Notes under the pieces: model-generated
Told to the model about the DNA's origin: nothing
Database searches by the model: none
What the model saw: the letters and a program-made list of their open reading frames with translations, nothing else
Assembly (NCBI RefSeq): GCF_032854445.1
Contig: NW_027018059.1
Location: 1 to 64,000, forward strand
Origin: Liolophura sinensis
Lineage: Eukaryota > Mollusca > Polyplacophora > Chitonida > Chitonidae
Length of the DNA stretch: 64,000 nt
Direction: 5' to 3'
Shown here: piece by piece, positions 49,901 through 63,632 of the stretch
Position numbering within the stretch: the stretch's first letter is position 1
Layout of the letters: every line of letters begins with the position of its first letter
Position numbers and translations under genes: made by a program

Positions 49901-51840
49901 GCCCAGCAACGGCTCTTACTCCATGGAAACCAAGGAAATTTGCAATTTTTCAACAGCTGGAGATGCCTGGCCCAATTGCGCATCCTTTGGCACCTTATTG
50001 ATGTGGGTCAGTGTTCAATTGTACTTTTTACAGCGGATTGTATCAAGTACCTTGTGTTTTTTTTATATACAAATGGTGTGGTTTTTCTACATGTAGATAA
50101 AGACATTGAGTTTGTCTTCGACTTAGAAGTAAGACATTTGCTGGGTGAGTTAAATGGGCTTGGCCCAAAGATTTGACGTCGTCTGGGCTACCGAAGGGCA
50201 CATAACTTATAATGAAAAGTTGAATATAGTAATGACCAGTCGCGATTGTACATAGTTAATGTAGCCGATTTCAATTCGCAAAAAGACCAGGCAAAAATCC
50301 AAAAGTAGAAAAACTGTTCCAATGCTGCTGGTAAGAGGCTAATCCGACGTATTTTGTGACGAGAAATCGAATGGTGCAAACCGCGTTGCTCTCCGACCAA
50401 TACTTTTGGCTGTAGCCACAAATGAATAATCAATGATGTCAAGATCACGTGCCCAGCAACGGCTCTTACTCCATGGAAACCAAGGAAATTTGCAATTTTT
50501 CAACAGCTGGAGATGCCTGGCCCAATTGCGCATCCTTTGGCACCTTATTGATGTGGGTCAGTGTTCAATTGTACTTTTTACAGCGGATTGTATCAAGTAC
50601 CTTGTGTTTTTTTTATATACAGATGGTGTGGTTTTTCTACATGTAGATAAAGACATTGAGTTTGTCTGCGACTTTGAAGTAAGACATTTGCTGGGTGAGT
50701 TAAATGGGCTTGGCCCAAAGATTTGACGTCGTCTGGGCTACCGAAGGGCACATAACTTATAATAAAAAGTTGAATATAGTAATGACCAGTCGCGATCGTA
50801 CATAGTTAATGTAGCCGATTTCAATTAGCAAAAAGACCAGGCAAAAATCCAAAAGTAGAAAAACTGTTCCAATGCTGCTGGTAAGAGGCTAATCCGACGT
50901 ATTTTGTGACGAGAAATCGAATGGTGCAAACCGCGTTGCTCTCCGACCAATACTTTTGGCTGTAGCCACAAATGAATAATCAATGATGTCAAGATCACGT
51001 GCCCAGCAACGGCTCTTACTCCATGGAAACCAAGGAAATTTGCAATTTTTCAACAGCTGGAGATGCCTGGCCCAATTGCGCATCCTTTGGCACCTTATTG
51101 ATGTGGGTCAGTGTTCAATTGTACTTTTTACAGCGGATTGTATCAAGTACCTTGTGTTTTTTTTATATACAGATGGTGTGGTTTTTCTACATGTTAATAA
51201 AGACATTGAGTTTGTCTTCGACTTTGAAGTAAGACATTTGCTGGGTGAGTTAAATGGGCTTGGCCCAAAGATTTGACGTCGTCTGGGCTACCGAAGGGCA
51301 CATAACTTATAATAAAAAGTTGAATATAGTAATGACCAGTCGCGATCGTACATAGTTAATGTAGCCGATTTCAATTAGCAAAAAGACCAGGCAAAAATCC
51401 AAAAGTAGAAAAACTGTTCCAATGCTGCTGGTAAGAGGCTAATCCGACGTATTTTGTGACGAGAAATCGAATGGTGCAAACCGCGTTGCTCTCCGACCAA
51501 TACTTTTGGCTGTAGCCACAAATGAATAATCAATGATGTCAAGATCACGTGCCCAGCAACGGCTCTTACTCCATGGAAACCAAGGAAATTTGCAATTTTT
51601 CAACAGCTGGAGATGCCTGGCCCAATTGCGCATCCTTTGGCACCTTATTGATGTGGGTCAGTGTTTAATTGTACTTTTTACAGCGGATTGTATCAAGTAC
51701 CTTTTGTTTTTTTTATATACAAATGGTGTGGTTTTTCTACATGTAGATAAAGACATTGAGTTTGTCTTCGACTTAGAAGTAAGACATTTGCTGGGTGAGT
51801 TAAATGGGCTTGGCCCAAAGATTTGACGTCGTCTGGGCTA
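46901..51840. repeat. Satellite zone F: monomers 86-94
   Basis: Anchors 47134, 47684, 48234, 48784, 49333, 49883, 50433, 50983 and 51533. Marker set: TACAGATGG for TACAAATGG (48420, 50620, 51170), GACTTTGAAGT (near 50671, 51221), AATAAAAAG and GCGATCGTAC in the tails of 48234, 50433 and 50983, AAAATGACCAGG near 49179 and 51930, and GCAGCCG near 49711. Pair 47684-48234 resembles 49883-50433 at a 2199 bp offset. Monomer 88 has TTTCCAATTT near 48289. Confidence 0.85.
50433..51532. repeat. Tandem near-identical monomer pair (92 and 93)
   Basis: Both 550 bp monomers carry TACAGATGG, GACTTTGAAGT, AATAAAAAG and GCGATCGTAC, a combination seen elsewhere only around 59970-60160. Monomer 92 alone has GTCTGCGAC near 50665, and monomer 93 alone has ACATGTTAATAAAG near 51190. 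This looks like a recent single-monomer duplication. Confidence 0.85.
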
Positions 51841-54800
51841 CCGAAGGGCACATAACTTATAATGAAATGTTGAATATAGTAATGACCAGTCGCGATTGTA
51901 CATAGTTAATGTAGCCGATTTCAATTAGCAAAATGACCAGGCAAAAATCCAAAAGTGGAAAAACTGTTCCAATGCTGCTGGTAAGAGGCTAATCCGACGT
52001 ATTTTGTGACGAGAAATCGAATGGTGCAAACCGCGTTGCTCTCCGACCAATACTTTTGGCTGTAGCCACAAATGAATAATCAATGATGTCAAGATCACGT
52101 GCCCAGCAACGGCTCTTACTCCATGGAAACCAAGGAAATTTGCAATTTTTCAACAGCTGGAGATGCCTGGCCCAATTGCGCATCCTTTGGCACCTTATTG
52201 ATGTGGGTCAGTGTTCAATTGTACTTTTTACAGCGGATTGTATCAAGTACCTTGTGTTTTTTTTATATACAAATGGTGTGGTTTTTCTACATGTAGATAA
52301 AGACATTGAGTTTGTCTTCGACTTAGGAGTAAGACATTTGCTGGGTGAGTTAAATGGGCTTGGCCCAAAGATTTGACGTCGTCTGGGCTACCGAAGGGCA
52401 CATAACTTATAATGAAATGTTGAATATAGTAATGACCAGTCGCGATTGTACATAGTTAATGTAGCCGATTTCAATTAGCAAAAAGACCAGGCAAAAATCC
52501 AAAAGTGGAAAAACTGTTCCAATGCTGCTGGTAAGAGACTAATCCGACGTATTTTGTGACGAGAAATCGAATGGTGCAAACCGCGTTGCTCTCCGACCAA
52601 TACTTTTGGCTGTAGCCACAAGTGAATAATCAATGATGTCAAGATCACGTGCCCAGCAACGGCTCTTACTCCATGGAAACCAAGGAAATTTGCAATTTTT
52701 CAACAGCTGGAGATGCCTGGCCCAATTGCGCATCCTTTGGCACCTTATTGATGTGGGTCAGTGTTCAATTGTACTTTTTACAGCGGATTGTATCAAGTAC
52801 CTTGTGGTTTTTTTATATACAAATGGTGTGGTTTTTCTACATGTAGATAAAGACATTGAGTTTGTCTTCGACTTAGAAGTAAGACATTTGCTGGGTGAGT
52901 TAAATGGGCTTGGCCCAAAGATTTGACGTCGTCTGGGCTACCGAAGGGCACATAACTTATAATGAAAAGTTGAATATAGTAATGACCAGTCGCGATTGTA
53001 CATAGTTAATGTAGCCGATTTCAATTAGCAAAAAGACCAGGCAAAAATCCAAAAGTAGAAAAACTGTTCCAATGCTGCTGGTAAGAGGCTAATCCGACGT
53101 ATTTTGTGACGAGAAATCGAATGGTGCAAACCGCGTTGCTCTCCAACCAATACTTTTGGCTGTAGCCACAAATGAATAATCAATGATGTCAAGATCACGT
53201 GCCCAGCAACGGCTCTTACTCCATGGAAACCAAGGAAATTTGCAATTTTTCAACAGCTGGAGATGCCTGGCCCAATTGCGCATCCTTTGGCACCTTATTG
53301 ATGTGGGTCAGTGTTCAATTGTACTTTTTACAGCGGATTGTATCAAGTACCTTGTGTTTTTTTTATATACAAATGGTGTGGTTTTTCTACATGTAGATAA
53401 AGACATTGAGTTTGTCTTCGACTTAGAAGTAAGACATTTGCTGGGTGAGTTAAATGGGCTTTGCCCAAAGATTTGACGTCGTCTGGGCTACCGAAGGGCA
53501 CATAACTTATAATGAAATGTTGAATATAGTAATGACCAGTCGCGATTGTACATAGTTAATGTAGCCGATTTCAATTCGCAAAAAGACCAGGCAAAAATCC
53601 AAAAGTGGAAAAACTGTTCCAATGCTGCTGGTAAGAGGCTAATCCGACGTATTTTGTGACGAGAAATCGAATGGTGCAAACCGCGTTGCTCTCCGACCAA
53701 TACTTTTGGCTGTAGCCACAAATGAATAATCAATGATGTCAAGATCACGTGCCCAGCAACGGCTCTTACTCCATGGAAACCAAGGAAATTTGCAATTTTT
53801 CAACAGCTGGAGATGCCTGGCCCAATTGCGCATCCTTTGGCACCTTATTGATGTGGGTCAGTGTTCAATTGTACTTTTTACAGCGGATTGTATCAAGTAC
53901 CTTGTGTTTTTTTTATATACAAATGGTGTGGTTTTTCTACATGTAGATAAAGACATTGAGTTTGTCTTCGACTTAGAAGTAAGACATTTGCTGGGTGAGT
54001 TAAATGGGCTTGGCCCAAAGATTTGACGTCGTCTGGGCTACCGAAGGGCACATAACTTATAATGAAAAGTTGAATATAGTAATGACCAGTCGCGATTGTA
54101 CATAGTTAATGTAGCCGATTTCAATTCGCAAAAAGACCAGGCAAAAATCCAAAAGTAGAAAAACTGTTCCAATGCTGCTGGTAAGAGGCTAATCCGACGT
54201 ATTTTGTGACGAGAAATCGAATGGTGCAAACCGCGTTGCTCTCCGACCAATACTTTTGGCTGTAGCCACAAATGAATAATCAATGATGTCAAGATCACGT
54301 GCCCAGCAACGGCTCTTACTCCATGGAAACCAAGGAAATTTGCAATTTTTCAACAGCTGGAGATGCCTGGCCCAATTGCGCATCCTTTGGCACCTTATTG
54401 ATGTGGGTCAGTGTTCAATTGTACTTTTTACAGCGGATTGTATCAAGTACCTTGTGGTTTTTTTATATACAAATGGTGTGGTTTTTCTACATGTAGATAA
54501 AGACATTGAGTTTGTCTTCGACTTAGAAGTAAGACATTTGCTGGGTGAGTTAAATGGACTTGGCCCAAAGATTTGACGTCGTCTGGGCTACCGAAGGGCA
54601 CATAACTTATAATGAAAAGTTGAATATAGTAATGACCAGTCGCGATTGTACATAGTTAATGTAGCCGATTTCAATTCGCAAAAAGACCAGGCAAAAATCC
54701 AAAAGTAGAAAAACTGTTCCAATGCTGCTGGTAAGAGGCTAATCCGACGTATTTTGTGACGAGAAATCGAATGGTGCAAACCGCGTTGCTCTCCAACCAA

Positions 54801-57800
54801 TACTTTTGGCTGTAGCCACAAATGAATAATCAATGATGTCAAGATCACGTGCCCAGCAACGGCTCTTACTCCATGGAAACCAAGGAAATTTGCAATTTTT
54901 CAACAGCTGGAGATGCCTGGCCCAATTGCGCATCCTTTGGCACCTTATTGATGTGGGTCAGTGTTCAATTGTACTTTTTACAGCGGATTGTATCAAGTAC
55001 CTTGTGTTTTTTTTATATACAAATGGTGTGGTTTTTCTACATGTAGATAAAGACATTGAGTTTGTCTTCGACTTAGGAGTAAGACATTTGCTGGGTGAGT
55101 TAAATGGGCTTTGCCCAAAGATTTGACGTCGTCTGGGCTACCGAAGGGCACATAACTTATAATGAAATGTTGAATATAGTAATGACCAGTCGCGATTGTA
55201 CATAGTTAATGTAGCCGATTTCAATTAGCAAAAAGACCAGGCAAAAATCCAAAAGTGGAAAAACTGTTCCAATGCTGCTGGTAAGAGACTAATCCGACGT
55301 ATTTTGTGACGAGAAATCGAATGGTGCAAACCGCGTTGCTCTCCGACCAATACTTTTGGCTGTAGCCACAAATGAATAATCAATGATGTCAAGATCACGT
55401 GCCCAGCAACGGCTCTTACTCCATGGAAACCAAGGAAATTTGCAATTTTTCAACAGCTGGAGATGCCTGGCCCAATTGCGCATCCTTTGGCACCTTATTG
55501 ATGTGGGTCAGTGTTCAATTGTACTTTTTACAGCGGATTGTATCAAGTACCTTGTGGTTTTTTTATATACAAATGGTGTGGTTTTTCTACATGTAGATAA
55601 AGACATTGAGTTTGTCTTCGACTTAGAAGTAAGACATTTGCTGGGTGAGTTAAATGGGCTTGGCCCAAAGATTTGACGTCGTCTGGGCTACCGAAGGGCA
55701 CATAACTTATAATGAAAAGTTGAATATAGTAATGACCAGTCGCGATTGTACATAGTTAATGTAGCCGATTTCAATTAGCAAAAAGACCAGGCAAAAATCC
55801 AAAAGTAGAAAAACTGTTCCAATGCTGCTGGTAAGAGGCTAATCCGACGTATTTTGTGACGAGAAATCGAATGGTGCAAACCGCGTTGCTCTCCAACCAA
55901 TACTTTTGGCTGTAGCCACAAATGAATAATCAATGATGTCAAGATCACGTGCCCAGCAACGGCTCTTACTCCATGGAAACCAAGGAAATTTGCAATTTTT
56001 CAACAGCTGGAGATGCCTGGCCCAATTGCGCATCCTTTGGCACCTTATTGATGTGGGTCAGTGTTCAATTGTACTTTTTACAGCGGATTGTATCAAGTAC
56101 CTTGTGTTTTTTTTATATACAAATGGTGTGGTTTTTCTACATGTAGATAAAGACATTGAGTTTGTCTTCGACTTAGAAGTAAGACATTTGCTGGGTGAGT
56201 TAAATGGGCTTTGCCCAAAGATTTGACGTCGTCTGGGCTACCGAAGGGCACATAACTTATAATGAAATGTTGAATATAGTAATGACCAGTCGCGATTGTA
56301 CATAGTTAATGTAGCCGATTTCAATTCGCAAAAAGACCAGGCAAAAATCCAAAAGTGGAAAAACTGTTCCAATGCTGCTGGTAAGAGGCTAATCCGACGT
56401 ATTTTGTGACGAGAAATCGAATGGTGCAAACCGCGTTGCTCTCCGACCAATACTTTTGGCTGTAGCCACAAGTGAATAATCAATGATGTCAAGATCACGT
56501 GCCCAGCAACGGCTCTTACTCCATGGAAACCAAGGAAATTTGCAATTTTTCAACAGCTGGAGATGCCTGGCCCAATTGCGCATCCTTTGGCACCTTATTG
56601 ATGTGGGTCAGTGTTCAATTGTACTTTTTACAGCGGATTGTATCAAGTACCTTGTGGTTTTTTTATATACAAATGGTGTGGTTTTTCTACATGTAGATAA
56701 AGACATTGAGTTTGTCTTCGACTTAGAAGTAAGACATTTGCTGGGTGAGTTAAATGGACTTGGCCCAAAGATTTGACGTCGTCTGGGCTACCGAAGGGCA
56801 CATAACTTATAATGAAAAGTTGAATATAGTAATGACCAGTCGCGATTGTACATAGTTAATGTAGCCGATTTCAATAAGCAAAAAGACCAGGCAAAAATCC
56901 AAAAGTGGAAAAACTGTTCCAATGCTGCTGGTAAGAGGCTAATCCGACGTATTTTGTGACGAGAAATCGAATGGTGCAAACCGCGTTGCTCTCCGACCAA
57001 TACTTTTGGCTGTAGCCACAAGTGAATAATCAATGATGTCAAGATCACGTGCCCAGCAACGGCTCTTACTCCATGGAAACCAAGGAAATTTGCAATTTTT
57101 CAACAGCTGGAGATGCCTGGCCCAATTGCGCATCCTTTGGCACCTTATTGATGTGGGTCAGTGTTCAATTGTACTTTTTACAGCGGATTGTATCAAGTAC
57201 CTTGTGGTTTTTTTATATACAAATGGTGTGGTTTTTCTACATGTAGATAAAGACATTGAGTTTGTCTTCGATTTAGAAGTAAGACATTTGCTGGGTGAGT
57301 TAAATGGACTTGGCCCAAAGATTTGACGTCGTCTGGGCTACCGAAGGGCACATAACTTATAATGAAAAGTTGAATATAGTAATGACCAGTCGCGATTGTA
57401 CATAGTTAATGTAGCCGATTTCAATTCGCAAAAAGACCAGGCAAAAATCCAAAAGTAGAAAAACTGTTCCAATGCTGCTGGTAAGAGGCTAATCCGACGT
57501 ATTTTGTGACGAGAAATCGAATGGTGCAAACCGCGTTGCTCTCCAACCAATACTTTTGGCTGTAGCCACAAATGAATAATCAATGATGTCAAGATCACGT
57601 GCCCAGCAACGGCTCTTACTCCATGGAAACCAAGGAAATTTGCAATTTTTCAACAGCTGGAGATGCCTGGCCCAATTGCGCATCCTTTGGCACCTTATTG
57701 ATGTGGGTCAGTGTTCAATTGTACTTTTTACAGCGGATTGTATCAAGTACCTTGTGGTTTTTTTATATACAAATGGTGTGGTTTTTCTACATGTAGATAA

Positions 57801-58600
57801 AGACATTGAGTTTGTCTTCGACTTAGAAGTAAGACATTTGCTGGGTGAGTTAAATGGGCTTGGCCCAAAGATTTGACGTCGTCTGGGCTACCGAAGGGCA
57901 CATAACTTATAATGAAAAGTTGAATATAGTAATGACCAGTCGCGATTGTACATAGTTAATGTAGCCGATTTCAATTAGCAAAAAGACCAGGCAAAAATCC
58001 AAAAGTAGAAAAACTGTTCCAATGCTGCTGGTAAGAGGCTAATCCGACGTATTTTGTGACGAGAAATCGAATGGTGCAAACCGCGTTGCTCTCCGACCAA
58101 TACTTTTGGCTGTAGCCACAAATGAATAATCAATGATGTCAAGATCACGTGCCCAGCAACGGCTCTTACTCCATGGAAACCAAGGAAATTTGCAATTTTT
58201 CAACAGCTGGAGATGCCTGGCCCAATTGCGCATCCTTTGGCACCTTATTGATGTGGGTCAGTGTTCAATTGTACTTTTTACAGCGGATTGTATCAAGTAC
58301 CTTGTGTTTTTTTTATATACAAATGGTGTGGTTTTTCTACATGTAGATAAAGACATTGAGTTTGTCTTCGACTTAGAAGTAAGACATTTGCTGGGTGAGT
58401 TAAATGGGCTTTGCCCAAAGATTTGACGTCGTCTGGGCTACCGAAGGGCACATAACTTATAATGAAATGTTGAATATAGTAATGACCAGTCGCGATTGTA
58501 CATAGTTAATGTAGCCGATTTCAATTCGCAAAAAGACCAGGCAAAAATCCAAAAGTAGAAAAACTGTTCCAATGCTGCTGGTAAGAGGCTAATCCGACGT
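51841..58600. repeat. Satellite zone G: monomers 95-106, short HORs
   Basis: Anchors 52083, 52633, 53183, 53733, 54283, 54833, 55383, 55933, 56483, 57033, 57583 and 58133. GGGCTTTGCCC marks the monomers at 53183, 54833, 55933 and 58133 (spacing 3, 2 and 4 monomers). CTTGTGG marks 52633, 54283, 55383, 56483, 57033 and 57583. ATGGACTTGG marks 54283, 56483 and 57033. AAGAGACTAATCC is near 52535 and 55285. The pair 52633-53183 matches 55383-55933 at 2750 bp. The region is a shuffled set of two- to five-monomer units, with no single dominant period. Confidence 0.85.
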
Positions 58601-61600
58601 ATTTTGTGACGAGAAATCGAATGGTGCAAACCGCGTTGCTCTCCGACCAATACTTTTGGCTGTAGCCACAAATGAATAATCAATGATGTCAAGATCACGT
58701 GCCCAGCAACGGCTCTTACTCCATGGAAACCAAGGAAATTTGCAATTTTTCAACAGCTGGAGATGCCTGGCTCAATTGCGCATCCTTTGGCACCTTATTG
58801 ATGTGGGTCAGTGTTCAATTGTTCTTTTTACAGCGGATTGTATCAAGTACCTTTTGTTTTTTTTACATACAAATGGTGTGGTTTTTCTACATGTAGATAA
58901 AGACATTGAGTTTGTCTTCGACTTAGAAGTAAGACATTTGTTGGGTGAGTTAAATGGGCTTGACCCAAAGATTTGACGTCGTCTGGGCTACCGAAGGGCA
59001 CATAACTTATAATGAAAAGTTGAATATAGTAATGACCAGTCGCGATTGTACATAGTTAATGCAGCCGATTTCAATTAGCAAAAAGACCAGGCAAAAATCC
59101 AAAAGTGGAAAAACTGTTCCAATGCTGCTGGTAAGAGGCTAATCCGACGTATTTTGTGACGAGAAATCGAATGGTGCAAACCGCGTTGCTCTCCGACCAA
59201 TACTTTTGGCTGTAGCCACAAATGAATAATCAATGATGTCAAGATCACGTGCCCAGCAACGGCTCTTACTCCATGGAAACCAAGGAAATTTGCAATTTTT
59301 CAACAGCTGGAGATGCCTGGCCCAATTGCGCATCCTTTGGCACCTTATTGATGTGGGTCAGTGTTCAATTGTACTTTTTACAGCGGATTGTATCAAGTAC
59401 CTTGTGTTTTTTTTATATACAAATGGTGTGGTTTTTCTACATGTAGATAAAGACATTGAGTTTGTCTTCGACTTAGAAGTAAGACATTTGCTGGGTGAGT
59501 TAAATGGGCTTGGCCCAAAGATTTGACGTCGTCTGGGCTACCGAAGGGCACATAACTTATAATGAAAAGTTGAATATAGTAATGACCAGTCGCGATTGTA
59601 CATAGTTAATGTAGCCGATTTCAATTCGCAAAAAGACCAGGCAAAAATCCAAAAGTAGAAAAACTGTTCCAATGCTGCTGGTAAGAGGCTAATCCGACGT
59701 ATTTTGTGACGAGAAATCGAATGGTGCAAACCGCGTTGCTCTCCGACCAATACTTTTGGCTGTAGCCACAAATGAATAATCAATGATGTCAAGATCACGT
59801 GCCCAGCAACGGCTCTTACTCCATGGAAACCATAGAAATTTGCAATTTTTCAACAGCTGGAGATGCCTGGCCCAATTGCGCATCCTTTGGCACCTTATTG
59901 ATGTGGGTCAGTGTTCAATTGTACTTTTTACAGCGGATTGTATCAAGTACCTTGTGTTTTTTTTATATACAGATGGTGTGGTTTTTCTACATGTAGATAA
60001 AGACATTGAGTTTGTCTTCGACTTTGAAGTAAGACATTTGCTGGGTGAGATAAATGGGCTTGGCCCAAAGATTTGACGTCGTCTGGGCTACCGAAGGGCA
60101 CATAACTTATAATAAAAAGTTGAATATAGTAATGACCAGTCGCGATCGTACATAGTTAATGTAGCCGATTTCAATTAGCAAAAAGACCAGGCAAAAATCC
60201 AAAAGTAGAAAAACTGTTCCAATGCTGCTGGTAAGAGGCTAATCCGACGTATTTTGTGACGAGAAATCGAATGGTGCAAACCGCGTTGCTCTCCAACCAA
60301 TACTTTTGGCTGTAGCCACAAATGAATAATCAATGATGTCAAGATCACGTGCCCAGCAACGGCTCTTACTCCATGGAAACCAAGGAAATTTGCAATTTTT
60401 CAACAGCTGGAGATGCCTGGCCCAATTGCGCATCCTTTGGCACCTTATTGATGTGGGTCAGTGTTTAATTGTACTTTTTACAGCGGATTGTATCAAGTAC
60501 CTTTTGTTTTTTTTATATACAAATGGTGTGGTTTTTCTACATGTAGATAAAGACATTGAGTTTGTCTTCGACTTAGAAGTAAGACATTTGTTGGGTGAGT
60601 TAAATGGGCTTGGCCCAAAGATTTGACGTCGTCTGGGCTACCGAAGGGCACATAACTTATAATGAAAAATTGAATATAGTAATGACCAGTCGCGATTGTA
60701 CATAGCTAATGTACCCGATTTCAATTCGCAAAAAGACCAGGCAAACATCCAAAAGTGGAAAAACTGTTCCAATGCTGCTGGTAAGAGGCTAATCCGACGT
60801 ATTTTGTGACGAGAAATCGAATGGTGCAAACCGCGTTGCTCTCCGACCAATACTTTTGGCTGTAGCCACAAATGAATAATCAATGATGTCAAGATCACGT
60901 GCCCAGCAACGGCTCTTACTCCATGGAAACCAAGGAAATTTGCAATTTTTCAACAGCTGGAGATGCCTGGCCCAATTGCGCATCCTTTGGCACCTCATTG
61001 ATGTGGGTCAGTGTTCAATTGTACTTTTTACAGCGGATTGTATCAAGTACCTTGTGTTTTTTTTATATACAAATGGTGTGGTTTTTCTACATGTAGATAA
61101 AGACATTGAGTTTGTCTTCGACTTAGAAGTAAGACATTTGCTGGGTGAGTTAAATGGGCTTGGCCCAAAGATTTGACGTCGTCTGGGCTACCGAAGGGCA
61201 CATAACTTATAATGAAAAGTTGAATATAGTAATGACCAGTCGCGATTGTACATAGTTAATGCAGCCGATTTCAATTAGCAAAAAGACCAGGCAAAAATCC
61301 AAAAGTGGAAAAACTGTTCCAATGCTGCTGGTAAGAGGCTAATCCGACGTATTTTGTGACGAGAAATCGAATGGTGCAAACCGCGTTGCTCTCCGACCAA
61401 TACTTTTGGCTGTAGCCACAAATGAATAATCAATGATGTCAAGATCACGTGCCCAGCAACGGCTCTTACTCCATGGAAACCAAGGAAATTTGCAATTTTT
61501 CAACAGCTGGAGATGCCTGGCCCAATTGCGCATCCTTTGGCACCTTATTGATGTGGGTCAGTGTTCAATTGTACTTTTTACAGCGGATTGTATCAAGTAC

Positions 61601-63632
61601 CTTTTGTTTTTTTTATATACAAATGGTGTGGTTTTTCTACATGTAGATAAAGACATTGAGTTTGTCTTCGACTTAGAAGTAAGACATTTGCTGGGTGAGT
61701 TAAATGGGCTTGGCCCAAAGATTTGACGTCGTCTGGGCTACCGAAGGGCACATAACTTATAATGAAAAGTTGAATATAGTAATGACCAGTCGCGATTGTA
61801 CATAGTTAATGTAGCCGATTTCAATTCGCAAAAACACCAGGCAAAAATCCAAAAGTAGAAAAACTGTTCCAATGCTGCTGGTAAGAGGCTAATCCGACGT
61901 ATTTTGTGACGAGAAATCGAATGGTGCAAACCGCGTTGCTCTCCGACCAATACTTTTGGCTGTAGCCACAAATGAATAATCAATGATGTCAAGATCACGT
62001 GCCCAGCAACGGCTCTTACTCCATGGAAACCATAGAAATTTGCAATTTTTCAACAGCTGGAGATGCCTGGCCCAATTGCGCATCCTTTGGCACCTTATTG
62101 ATGTGGGTCAGTGTTCAATTGTACTTTTTACAGCGGATTGTATCAAGTACCTTTTGTTTTTTTTATATACAAATGGTGTGGTTTTTCTACATGTAGATAA
62201 AGACATTGAGTTTGTCTTCGACTTAGAAGTAAGACATTTGCTGGGTGAGATAAATGGGCTTGGCCCAAAGATTTGACGTCGTCTGGGCTACCGAAGGGCA
62301 CATAACTTATAATGAAAAGTTGAATATAGTAATGACCAGTCGCGATTGTACATAGTTAATGTAGCCGATTTCAATTCGCAAAAAGACCAGGCAAAAATCC
62401 AAAAGTGGAAAAACTGTTCCAATGCTGCTGGTAAGAGGCTAATCCGACGTATTTTGTGACGAGAAATCGAATGGTGCAAACCGCGTTGCTCTCCAACCAA
62501 TACTTTTGGCTGTAGCCACAAATGAATAATCAATGATGTCAAGATCACGTGCCCAGCAACGGCTCTTACTCCATGGAAACCAAGGAAATTTGCAATTTTT
62601 CAACAGCTGGAGATGCCTGGCCCAATTGCGCATCCTTTGGCACCTTATTGATGTGGGTCAGTGTTCAATTGTACTTTTTACAGCGGATTGTATCAAGTAC
62701 CTTGTGTTTTTTTTATATACAAATGGTGTGGTTTTTCTACATGTAGATAAAGACATTGAGTTTGTCTTCGACTTAGGAGTAAGACATTTGCTGGGTGAGT
62801 TAAATGGGCTTGGCCCAAAGATTTGACGTCGTCTGGGCTACCGAAGGGCACATAACTTATAATGAAATGTTGAATATAGTAATGACCAGTCGCGATTGTA
62901 CATAGTTAATGTAGCCGATTTCAATTAGCAAAAAGACCAGGCAAAAATCCAAAAGTGGAAAAACTGTTCCAATGCTGCTGGTAAGAGACTAATCCGACGT
63001 ATTTTGTGACGAGAAATCGAATGGTGCAAACCGCGTTGCTCTCCGACCAATACTTTTGGCTGTAGCCACAAGTGAATAATCAATGATGTCAAGATCACGT
63101 GCCCAGCAACGGCTCTTACTCCATGGAAACCAAGGAAATTTGCAATTTTTCAACAGCTGGAGATGCCTGGCCCAATTGCGCATCCTTAGGCACCTTATTG
63201 ATGTGGGTCAGTGTTCAATTGTACTTTTTACAGCGGATTGTATCAAGTACCTTGTGGTTTTTTTATATACAAATGGTGTGGTTTTTCTACATGTAGATAA
63301 AGACATTGAGTTTGTCTTCGACTTAGAAGTAAGACATTTGCTGGGTGAGTTAAATGGACTTGGCCCAAAGATTTGACGTCGTCTGGGCTACCGAAGGGCA
63401 CATAACTTATAATGAAAAGTTGAATATAGTAATGACCAGTCGCGATTGTACATAGTTAATGTAGCCGATTTCAATTCGCAAAAAGACCAGGCAAAAATCC
63501 AAAAGTAGAAAAACTGTTCCAATGCTGCTGGTAAGAGGCTAATCCGACGTATTTTGTGACGAGAAATCGAATGGTGCAAACCGCGTTGCTCTCCAACCAA
63601 TACTTTTGGCTGTAGCCACAAATGAATAATCA
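58601..63632. repeat. Satellite zone H: monomers 107-115
   Basis: Anchors 58683, 59233, 59783, 60333, 60883, 61433, 61983, 62533 and 63083. Monomer 107 has private changes (CTCAATTGCG near 58771, TTGTTCTTTTTAC near 58820, TTTTACATAC near 58862). The tail of 107 through the tail of 109 follows zone F at a 9350 bp offset, and monomer 110 (GTGTTTAATTG near 60463) matches 51533 at 8800 bp. Monomers 114-115 repeat the CTTAGGAGT / AAGAGACT / CACAAGTG / CTTGTGG series of 52083-52633 at 10450 bp. Confidence 0.83.
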
